NCBI GenBank assembly: GCA_964644525.1
Contig: CAZXWC010000077.1
Coordinates: forward strand, 1-7,587
Length of the DNA: 7,587 nt
Source: BM714 sp964644525
GTDB lineage: Bacteria > Bacillota > Clostridia > Peptostreptococcales > BM714
Direction: 5' to 3'
Part shown: in pieces, positions 1 through 5,645 of the stretch
How positions within the stretch are numbered: the stretch's first letter is position 1
Layout: the number at the start of each line of letters is the position of its first letter
Made by a program: the position numbers and the translations under genes
Notes under the pieces: model-generated
The model's database searches: none
What the model was told of the DNA's origin: nothing
Seen by the model: only the letters and a program-made list of their open reading frames with translations

Positions 1-39
1 TTGAAAGTAATGCCTTTTTTAGGATTTTCAAATAAGCCA

Positions 40-840
40 TCATCTTGTCGTTTCCCCTTTTAGATTCAAGGAGTGGGTTTTGCTTTTGAATTCAAGCGAA
101 ACCTTGCTGTTTGTGGATTCAAGAATCGACAGTTTTGAGCCTGTATATGTTGCAAACCGGTATTCTTTTCCGTAAAGCTGTAGATTGCAAATGTATCCGG
201 TGAATGAAAACCCGATAAAGGGTATTTTCGCAACAGAGCAGAACAAACTTGAATCGGAATTCTCAAAATGGTTTGATTGTATCCATAGGTATTTTTCGGG
301 AAATGAGCGGCCCCAATCTTTTTCAATATAGCCCTTGCCGCCCGAGAAATCTATTTTTTCGCCGTTTATTTCAAGAGAACCCTCCAATGAATGATTCATG
401 CTTATAACCCCATGATTGCATTCCATGAAAGGCACATAACTGAAAAAACCCATTATATTCGGACAAAGAGCCGATTTTTTTATTGGAGAAATCTGTCCGA
501 TACGGATTTTTCCATTTGCCGAAAGAGTTTCCGATTTAATGTTCAAGTCAATCTCTGACAAGGAGAAGGAGCTTTTGTCGATGGCTATGGAGAATGGCTC
601 ATCTTGGCAGTAAAATGCCTCGATCGGGTAGTCTATGTTGTATGAGATGATTTTTTTCTTTTCGTGAAGGTGGATGCACTGTATGAAAGAGTGGGAGGTT
701 TTTTTGTTGTAGCTGACGCCTGGAATAAAGCTGACAGAGTCCTTGCTATCGGCGGAAACCAGCTTGTAATACCATCCCTCAAAATAATTTTTGTTGTAGA
801 ATTTCTTTTGAAACACTTCCGGATGCAGGCGCCTGTTCAT
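40..840 (-). CDS. Tocopherol-cyclase-like protein, probably frameshifted near its 3' end
   Basis: As read, the ORF gives 266 aa. The start at 840 (MNRRLHPEVF) is chosen because GGAGG lies six bases upstream (complement of 847-851); ATGs further upstream lack such a site. Visible motifs are FEGWYYK near residues 20-26 and GGKGYIEKDWG at 167-177. Both are hallmarks of the tocopherol cyclase-like family (Pfam Tocopherol_cycl), a lipocalin-like beta-barrel fold related to CrtC/AttH. In plants and cyanobacteria the family closes the chromanol ring; its role in anaerobic Firmicutes is unknown, so no substrate is proposed. No signal peptide is seen. The frame stops at TGA 40-42. Just before it, around 50-60, another frame opens that reads KGKRQDDGLFENPKKGITF to the window edge, resembling the G-L-x-x-P-x-x-G segment expected near the family's C-terminus. 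A one-base indel in the A4G4A3 run is therefore likely, and the gene probably continues beyond base 1. The family call is fairly secure; the integrity of the gene is doubtful. Confidence 0.75.
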   Translation of the reverse strand: MNRRLHPEVFQKKFYNKNYFEGWYYKLVSADSKDSVSFIPGVSYNKKTSHSFIQCIHLHEKKKIISYNIDYPIEAFYCQDEPFSIAIDKSSFSLSEIDLNIKSETLSANGKIRIGQISPIKKSALCPNIMGFFSYVPFMECNHGVISMNHSLEGSLEINGEKIDFSGGKGYIEKDWGRSFPEKYLWIQSNHFENSDSSLFCSVAKIPFIGFSFTGYICNLQLYGKEYRFATYTGSKLSILESTNSKVSLEFKSKTHSLNLKGETTR

Positions 841-869
841 AATAAACCTCCAATACATCATTTATGTTA

Positions 870-896
870 AATATAACACTAAAGCTGCAATTGCAA
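870..896 (-). promoter_or_regulatory. Possible promoter of the tocopherol-cyclase-like gene
   Basis: On the minus strand an extended -10 (TG-T-TATATT, complement of 870-878) is preceded by TTGCAA (891-896). The spacer is 15 bases, short for sigma-A, but the TGn extension can compensate. It lies about 30 bases upstream of the start codon, so the leader would be short. Pattern-based only. Confidence 0.3.
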
Positions 897-940
897 TAGG
901 CATATTCTAAAACGATGGAAATACAAGGCCGGATAGTGAA

Positions 941-969
941 TTCAAAATAATGATTGGGCATGATATAAT
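941..969 (+). promoter_or_regulatory. Sigma-A promoter (extended -10) of the nitroreductase operon
   Basis: A perfect TATAAT (964-969) carries the extended motif TG one base ahead (961-962). A weak -35 TTCAAA (941-946) lies 17 bases upstream. Transcription would begin near 976, about 30 bases before the start at 1008. No operator is recognised nearby. Confidence 0.6.
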
Positions 970-1007
970 TAGTCGTCGGTATTTGACGGTGAAAAGAGGG
1001 GATGAAT

Positions 1008-1811
1008 ATGAAAAAAGCAATAACGACACGAAGGTCTGAAAGAAGCTATGACGGGAAGCCATTGACGGCCGAAGATGAAAATAAGCTTATGGCTTATATA
1101 GAAGAAGATGAAAATCTGACGGGCATAATGGGCAGCAAAATCAAGATACATCTAGTGAAAAATTTTGAAAATGGCTCGGGAAGAATAGGGACCTATGGAG
1201 TTGTGAAGAACGCTCCGGCCTTCGTGGTTGCGGTTTGTGAAAACAAGGCTGATGCAATGCTTGACCTCGGTTATGTCTTCGAGAAATTGGTCTTATATCT
1301 TGAAACAATCGGTCTAAGCACATGCTGGCTTGGAGGAACATTCAAAGGCGGCGATATCCAGGTTCCGGTTGGGGAGGACGAATTCATACCGATAATATCG
1401 CCCGTAGGTTATTCATCCAAAAGGAAGACTCTTATCGACAGGACTTTCAGGAAGTTCGCCAAATCAGACGACAGGCTTGATTTTGACCAACTGTTTTTTT
1501 ACAGGGACTTCAAAAACAGCGTTCCCAAAGGCGTTATGAGGAATGTTCTGGAATCGGTAAGGCTGGCGCCGAGCGCTTCAAACAAGCAGCCATGGAGAGT
1601 CGTGGTCACAGAGCAGGGCAGGGTTCATTTCTATATTGAAAGGACTCCTGATTACGGCAAAGGCAGGCTTGCCTATGATATTCAAATGGTTGACATGGGA
1701 ATTGCTCTCAGCCACTATGAAATTGGCAGAGGACGGACGGAGTTTTTTATCGAAGACCCCGGACTCGACAAGCTGAGCGAATATAGTTCATATGTAATAA
1801 GTGTTAAATAG
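1008..1811 (+). CDS. Nitroreductase-family flavoprotein (TM1586 type)
   Basis: A 267-aa cytoplasmic protein. The ATG at 1008 is preferred over the one at 1002 because the ribosome site AAGAGGGG (994-1001) abuts 1002 but sits about six bases from 1008. The N-terminus RRSERSY (residues 8-14) is the basic, Arg/Ser-rich FMN-phosphate motif of nitroreductases. GLSTCWLGG (102-110) and a second motif APSASNKQPW (188-196) match the layout of the putative TM nitroreductase family (Pfam TM1586_NiRdase), which packs two related halves into one chain. The family binds FMN and transfers electrons from a reduced carrier; the substrate here is unknown. It heads an apparent operon. The next gene, 30 bases downstream, encodes a flavodoxin/ferredoxin protein that could supply electrons, but that pairing is inferred from position only. 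Confidence 0.85.
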   Translation: MKKAITTRRSERSYDGKPLTAEDENKLMAYIEEDENLTGIMGSKIKIHLVKNFENGSGRIGTYGVVKNAPAFVVAVCENKADAMLDLGYVFEKLVLYLETIGLSTCWLGGTFKGGDIQVPVGEDEFIPIISPVGYSSKRKTLIDRTFRKFAKSDDRLDFDQLFFYRDFKNSVPKGVMRNVLESVRLAPSASNKQPWRVVVTEQGRVHFYIERTPDYGKGRLAYDIQMVDMGIALSHYEIGRGRTEFFIEDPGLDKLSEYSSYVISVK

Positions 1812-1841
1812 ACGATGAAATGGAAATGGGAGGACAAGCTG

Positions 1842-2618
1842 ATGAAGAGAGTTGTTTTGTCGTATTTTTCGCCGACGCATACTACGCAGAAGGTTGTAAG
1901 GGCAATTGCGGAAGGAACGGCTATTGCAGAAGTTGTTGAAGTTGATATGACAAATGGTGACATAGGCGGTTTTGAGGCTGACCCAGGCGATATTATTGTT
2001 ATGGCCGGGCCTGTTTACAGTGGCAGGATTCCAACTGCGGCATCAGAGAGGCTTAAAGGGATAAAGGGGAGCGGTCAGCCAGTGGTTTGCGTGGCGGTTT
2101 ACGGAAACAACAAGTTTGGAGACGCGCTTATTGAACTCGCGGACATTGCGGAGAAATCGGGATTTGTGCCTGTTGCCGGTGCGGGATTCATTGGAGAGCA
2201 TTCCTATGCAAACGACAAATGGCCAATAGCAATGGACAGACCTAATGGTGACGACTTGGAATTGGCACGGAAATTCGGTAAAATGGTTGTTGATAGAATC
2301 AACAGAGACAATGTATGGAAGGATGGCTTGAAGTCGCTCGACTTGCCCGGGGAAAAACCCACGACTATGGCGCCGAAAATGCCATTCATGCAGTCTGTGG
2401 CAAGTGAAAGATGCACGGGTTGCGGAACATGCATAGAGGCATGCCCGGTCGGAGCGATTGATGAAAAATTGGTTTGCGACGGGGAAAAGTGCATAAAATG
2501 CTGCGCATGTGTCAAATCATGTCCCGAAAATGCCAGAGAACTGTCTGACCCCATGATAGAAAAGTTTTCAATGAAGCTGTCGAAAATGCCGGACAAAGCG
2601 CCGGAAATATTCATGTAA
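1842..2618 (+). CDS. EFR1-type protein: flavodoxin-like domain plus two [4Fe-4S] clusters
   Basis: A 258-aa cytoplasmic electron-transfer protein. The ATG at 1842 is chosen because GGGAGG (1828-1833) lies eight bases upstream; the in-frame ATG at 1815 has no ribosome site. Residues 1-165 form a flavodoxin-like domain: YFSPTHTT (8-15) is the FMN-phosphate loop and AGPVYSGRIP (55-64) the flavin-ring loop. Residues 191-201 carry CTGCGTCIEACP (Cys191, 194, 197, 201) and residues 217-227 carry CIKCCACVKSCP (Cys217, 220, 223, 227), two complete bacterial ferredoxin motifs. Cys221 and Cys212 are extra. The combination matches EFR1-family ferrodoxins. It would carry electrons between ferredoxin or FMN donors and partner reductases; the upstream nitroreductase is a candidate partner. 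The gap to the next gene is 33 bases, so co-transcription is likely. Confidence 0.9.
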   Translation: MKRVVLSYFSPTHTTQKVVRAIAEGTAIAEVVEVDMTNGDIGGFEADPGDIIVMAGPVYSGRIPTAASERLKGIKGSGQPVVCVAVYGNNKFGDALIELADIAEKSGFVPVAGAGFIGEHSYANDKWPIAMDRPNGDDLELARKFGKMVVDRINRDNVWKDGLKSLDLPGEKPTTMAPKMPFMQSVASERCTGCGTCIEACPVGAIDEKLVCDGEKCIKCCACVKSCPENARELSDPMIEKFSMKLSKMPDKAPEIFM

Positions 2619-2651
2619 ATATGAAGGGAAACACTTGGGAGGGATAAAGAA

Positions 2652-3242
2652 ATGAAACAATTCAAGTTGCTGTGTCTGGGTGACAGTTTGACGGAGGGCT
2701 ATGATATAGACCCGAATGATTGCTGGGTCAATCATTTAAAAAAAAGAGAAGGCTGGGATGTTAAGAATGCCGGAATAAGCGGGGACATGACTGCCGGAAT
2801 GCTTGCCAGGCTGCCGCTTGCTCTCTCGGGAGATGATTATACGCATGTATTCATAATGGGGGGGACCAACGATGTGGAATTCGGACTTTCCACCAACCAT
2901 ATAATCTCCAACATAAAGGCAATGATGAGGCAATTGAGACATATGGATATCCCCTACACCATAGGAATCCCCATACCTTTTGACTATAAGCTGTCAACAC
3001 TTACAAGGTTCGATTATGTAGACGACGGTCCCGCTTTCAGCAAAAGAATTGGCGAGTACTGCGATGAGCTCAAGATGTTTCTTGAGTATGACCAAGCCGA
3101 CTTCATTGACTTCAGGGATTTTTTCAGGGACGGGAACGGGCGTATTAGGTCCGAACTGTTTCTGCCTGACGGCGTTCATCCCAACAGGGACGGGCACGAG
3201 CTTGTTTACGGAAAGATATTGGAATACTATTCGAATCTATAA
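2652..3242 (+). CDS. SGNH/GDSL-family hydrolase (cytoplasmic esterase or lipase-like)
   Basis: A 196-aa protein with all the SGNH blocks: GDSLTEG (residues 10-16, nucleophile Ser12), NAGISGD with Gly41, GGTND (70-74, Asn73), and DGVHPN (173-178, Asp173 and His176 completing the triad). Length is normal for single-domain members. There is no signal peptide, so it should act inside the cell on a small ester or acyl compound; the substrate cannot be told from sequence. The ribosome site GGGAGGG lies about eight bases ahead of the ATG. It follows the flavodoxin/ferredoxin gene by 33 bases and probably belongs to the same transcript, though no biochemical link with its redox neighbours is evident. 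Confidence 0.9.
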   Translation: MKQFKLLCLGDSLTEGYDIDPNDCWVNHLKKREGWDVKNAGISGDMTAGMLARLPLALSGDDYTHVFIMGGTNDVEFGLSTNHIISNIKAMMRQLRHMDIPYTIGIPIPFDYKLSTLTRFDYVDDGPAFSKRIGEYCDELKMFLEYDQADFIDFRDFFRDGNGRIRSELFLPDGVHPNRDGHELVYGKILEYYSNL

Positions 3243-3308
3243 TTTGATTGATTTCCCGGGGAGGCAGTTTGTTTTTTTCTGTTTGCCGGAATTGAAAGGA
3301 GAATCGAC

Positions 3309-3512
3309 ATGCATTTGTTTTGGGGAGCGTTAATGGTTGCAATAGGGCTTTTTCTGTTTATTTGCGCGACGCTTAAAAGCGAGCTTCGAATATATCAGCT
3401 CTTGGTCGCCCGTTCGAGGATTATGTGGAAGGATAAGGTGTATGTATCGCACAAGGTGGCGGGATTACTGATAATTACTATGGGACTTCTTATGGCACTG
3501 AAGCTTTTATAA
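3309..3512 (+). CDS. Small two-helix membrane protein of unknown function
   Basis: A 67-aa protein that I do not recognise. The ribosome site AAAGGAGA (3295-3302) lies six bases before the ATG. Residues about 3-21 (FWGALMVAIGLFLFICATL) and about 50-66 (VAGLLIITMGLLMALKL) are hydrophobic enough to span the membrane. The loop between them is charged and basic (KSELRIYQLLVARSRIMWKD). A hairpin in the membrane is expected. It sits between the SGNH hydrolase and the cyclase-family gene with gaps of 66 and 63 bases on the same strand, so it is probably in the operon. The strong ribosome site and the membrane-protein composition support a real gene; the function is unknown. Confidence 0.7.
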   Translation: MHLFWGALMVAIGLFLFICATLKSELRIYQLLVARSRIMWKDKVYVSHKVAGLLIITMGLLMALKLL

Positions 3513-3575
3513 GGCAAGTCCCGATTTAAAATGGAATATTGAAGAAATTCAAGCAGAATGGAAAAGGATTGGTGG

Positions 3576-4145
3576 ATGGCGATGTTTATAGATCTGACGC
3601 TGAAAGTTACTCCGGAGATGGTTGAAAAAGCCCAAGGGAATTCAAATAAGGCATTGGCAGGGCATATTGGAACACATTTCGATGTTATGGACAAAGAGTT
3701 TCCGTTGGATTATTTGGAGCGCGATGGAATAGTTTTCGATGTGATAGAAGCTATGGATAGGGAAATTTGTGAAAGCGACATAGATTTGGGCATGGTTGAA
3801 AATGGAATGTTCGTCGCCTTTTGTACCGGGTTTGTAGACAAGTTGGGCTATGGCGGGATGGAATACTTTTCAGAGCATCCCCAATTGTCCTATTCATTGA
3901 TAGAGGCTCTCGTTGAGAAAGGGATTTCTATAATTGGAATCGATTTTGCGGGTGTGCGGAGAGGCAAGGAACACACGCCGAAAGACCAGTACTGCGCCGA
4001 CAGGGGAATATTCATTGTGGAGAACCTTTGTAACCTCGATTCGATTCTGAAAGGGAGGCCATGCGGGGAATTCGTTGCTAATACTTATCCTGTCAAATAC
4101 TCGGGGATGACAGGCTTGCCGTGCAGGGTTGTTGCGAAAATATAG
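3576..4145 (+). CDS. Cyclase-family (kynurenine formamidase-like) metal hydrolase with altered site
   Basis: A 189-aa protein when started at 3576, where AAAGGA (3562-3567) lies eight bases upstream. Starts at 3558 (poor ribosome site) and 3582 (GGTGG six bases ahead) are possible. The N-terminus MAMFIDLTLKV and the motif HIGTHFD (His30, His34, Asp36) mark the cyclase family (Pfam Cyclase), whose members hydrolyse amides or lactones with bound divalent metal; KynB is the best-known relative. The late motif GIDFAGV...GIFIVENL (121-151) also fits, with Glu149 as the likely ligand. The usual HxGTHxDxPxH ends here as HIGTHFDVMDK, so the Pro and last His are replaced by Met38 and Lys40. The His normally about 12 residues before the ENL glutamate falls on Asp137, although His133 is close. 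Substrate unknown. It is the last gene of the apparent operon, ending at the terminator at 4150. Confidence 0.8.
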   Translation: MAMFIDLTLKVTPEMVEKAQGNSNKALAGHIGTHFDVMDKEFPLDYLERDGIVFDVIEAMDREICESDIDLGMVENGMFVAFCTGFVDKLGYGGMEYFSEHPQLSYSLIEALVEKGISIIGIDFAGVRRGKEHTPKDQYCADRGIFIVENLCNLDSILKGRPCGEFVANTYPVKYSGMTGLPCRVVAKI

Positions 4146-4149
4146 AATT

Positions 4150-4194
4150 GCGCATATAAAAAAGAAGCCGTAACGGCTTCTTTTTTATATGCGC
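4150..4194. terminator. Bidirectional intrinsic terminator, perfect 21-bp stem
   Basis: Arms 4150-4170 and 4174-4194 are exact reverse complements around a 3-base loop (TAA). The core GAAGCCG/CGGCTTC is flanked by A6 on the left and T6 on the right, so either strand gives a GC-rich hairpin followed by U residues. It begins four bases after the cyclase-family stop codon and serves the converging PgsA-like gene from the other side. Confidence 0.92.
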
Positions 4195-4304
4195 GACTTT
4201 AATCCTAAAATAATAGAGTGACATTTCAAAGGCAGATGCAATTATCCAAGGGACTAAAAGCTGCAGGTCTCATGGTTGGAATATTAAGGATAGATCAAGA
4301 CTAA

Positions 4305-4832
4305 TCAGGCATTTTGGCTTCGGAGTATTTCCTTCATATAGCCGATGAAGGCGATTGTTTTGAGCATTGTTGCAAATACCACCATGGAAAAGCTGATGAT
4401 TGAATCCGGGAAAAAGAAAACAAGAATTATTGCCAATGTAAAGGAAAGGGTTGCGTTCTTTCCGCTGCGGTTTGACGGGATGACTGATAAATCTTCCTTG
4501 AAATATATCATTGCGCCTGCCGCTATCAATGTCGACTCTATTGAGAGCATGAAAAAGAATATTATTGCCGGAATGAGATTGTCCGAATGGAATGAGCCCA
4601 GAACGGCGACAAGCATAAGCTTGTCGGCCAAGGGATCCAAGGCTATTCCAATCTTGGAGACCACATTGAATTTTCTTGCCAAATAGCCGTCAAGGACATC
4701 CGTAAGCGAGGCAAGGAGGAAAACCGACAATGCCATTAGGTGATTGTTTGGGATTCTTGAAAAATAGACATATATGAAGACCGGGGCAAGGGCTATACGG
4801 AATATTGTCAATGCATTCGGTATGTATTTCAT
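4305..4832 (-). CDS. CDP-alcohol phosphatidyltransferase, PgsA-like
   Basis: A 175-aa integral membrane enzyme. AGGAGG lies six bases before the ATG (complement of 4839-4844). The full CDP-alcohol phosphotransferase signature D-x2-DG-x2-AR-x8-G-x3-D-x3-D is present as Asp45, Asp48-Gly49, Ala52-Arg53, Gly62, Asp66 and Asp70, followed by K71. Several hydrophobic segments (about 8-24, 32-44, 71-80, 86-110, 128-141 and 145-165) fit the family's membrane bundle, and the start MKYIPNALTIFRI is typical of PgsA. PgsA joins CDP-diacylglycerol to glycerol-3-phosphate, giving phosphatidylglycerol phosphate at the cytoplasmic membrane. The region after the signature lacks the Arg-Glu pair often seen in PgsA (here SIESTLI at 97-103), so a paralogue with another alcohol acceptor is possible. 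The family is certain; the exact acceptor is probable only. Confidence 0.88.
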   Translation of the reverse strand: MKYIPNALTIFRIALAPVFIYVYFSRIPNNHLMALSVFLLASLTDVLDGYLARKFNVVSKIGIALDPLADKLMLVAVLGSFHSDNLIPAIIFFFMLSIESTLIAAGAMIYFKEDLSVIPSNRSGKNATLSFTLAIILVFFFPDSIISFSMVVFATMLKTIAFIGYMKEILRSQNA

Positions 4833-4963
4833 GACGAGCCTCCTATCGATATTAATAATATGGATACCCTGTTATGTTCTTTTTAGACTTTTGTTTTATT
4901 AAAATTTGGCGAGAATGTTTTTATTCATGCCATTTTGGTATATATGCTAATGGAGGAATCAAA

Positions 4964-5062
4964 ATGGAATCAAAGGAAGGAAAAGATGAAGGCACAATTG
5001 AAGGCTCAATCAGGTTTTATGCCGAACTCAAGCTTTCGAAGTTGTTCGGGGAATGCTCATAA
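4964..5062 (+). CDS. Possible small ORF of unknown function (32 aa)
   Basis: A 32-aa reading frame, charged and mostly hydrophilic, starting MESKEGKDEG. Its support is a good ribosome site (GGAGGA, 4952-4957) six to seven bases before the ATG. I do not recognise it. Near its end a second frame opens: ATG 5053 reads 26 codons (MLITSRKPEEQLAEVLERRK and on) and stops at 5131-5133, overlapping the ATG at 5130 upstream of the OsmC start. This second frame looks as protein-like as the first. Either the two are separate tiny genes, or one gene of about 56 codons has a -1 frameshift in the GGGG run near 5048-5051, or neither is translated. Low certainty. Confidence 0.3.
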   Translation: MESKEGKDEGTIEGSIRFYAELKLSKLFGECS

Positions 5063-5141
5063 CCAGCCGAAAACCGGAGGAACAATTGGCTGAAGTTTTG
5101 GAAAGGCGAAAACATATAACGAGAGGAGGATGAAAGAAATC

Positions 5142-5534
5142 ATGAATAAAACGGATGTTTATTTTGAAAATAAATTCGAAGGCAGGCTTGTCTTTCCCGA
5201 AGGTGAATTGGCAATTGGACTTGAGCCGGGAACGGTTGCTCCTTACGACATGCTGATGGGTGCTCTTGCAGGCTGCCTATACTCCACATTCCTAGATGTC
5301 GTCGAAAAGAAAAAAGGGCATTTTGACAAAGCCCAGTTCCATATTGAATGGGAAAAAAGGACGGCGATTCCGACTACTCTCAAGTGGGTGAGGGTCAAAC
5401 TGACAATACTTGGCGCTGATGAAAAGGACAAGCCCGGAATGGAAAAGGCTGCTAAATTGGCTGCGAAACATTGCTCCATTTACAGTACCATTTCATTTGT
5501 GGCAGACATGTCAATCGAAGTAATTTTTGCCTGA
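5142..5534 (+). CDS. OsmC-family protein (peroxide/thiol defence)
   Basis: A 130-aa cytoplasmic protein of the OsmC/Ohr superfamily. The start at 5142 (MNKTDVYFEN) has AGGAGG (5124-5129) upstream with a rather long 12-base spacer; the ATG at 5130 directly abuts that site and is less likely. The two reactive cysteines of the family are present: Cys45 in APYDMLMGALAGCLYSTF and Cys111 in AAKHCSIYSTIS. Classical members reduce organic hydroperoxides using these thiols, but many clostridial OsmC-like proteins are uncharacterised and the substrate is unknown. The peroxiredoxin selenoprotein follows 111 bases downstream on the same strand without an obvious terminator between them, so shared function in peroxide handling is plausible. 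Confidence 0.85.
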   Translation: MNKTDVYFENKFEGRLVFPEGELAIGLEPGTVAPYDMLMGALAGCLYSTFLDVVEKKKGHFDKAQFHIEWEKRTAIPTTLKWVRVKLTILGADEKDKPGMEKAAKLAAKHCSIYSTISFVADMSIEVIFA

Positions 5535-5566
5535 GCAAGCAAAGGACACCATATAAATGTTTTCGT

Positions 5567-5596
5567 TTTACAAAAAAAGGGTAGTTATGACATAGT
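5567..5596 (+). promoter_or_regulatory. Possible promoter of the selenoprotein peroxiredoxin gene
   Basis: TTTACA (5567-5572) and CATAGT (5591-5596) are separated by 18 bases, with a TGn extension at 5588-5590 just before the -10. Each hexamer has clear mismatches. Transcription would start near 5603, about 40 bases before the ATG at 5646. No PerR or Fur box is recognisable. Confidence 0.35.
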
Positions 5597-5645
5597 GGCT
5601 ATTTAGGATAGAAAATCGAAGTTGCCACGAAAAGGAGGTGGACAG

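Noticed and set aside
40..42. A second selenocysteine TGA at the end of the tocopherol-cyclase-like gene
   Set aside because: Readthrough gives only three codons before another stop and no hairpin fits; a frame change explains the downstream similarity better.
2204..2665. A 153-codon minus-strand frame over the ferredoxin gene
   Set aside because: It lies opposite a clearly conserved ferredoxin-domain gene and has no recognisable domain; an antisense shadow.
4195..4304. Gene or RNA between the bidirectional terminator and the phosphatidyltransferase stop
   Set aside because: This 110-base stretch has no ORF with a ribosome site, no promoter pair and no stable hairpin that I can see.
5532..5534. 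Selenocysteine readthrough of the OsmC stop TGA
   Set aside because: Both family cysteines are already present, the protein has full length, and no SECIS-like stem follows.
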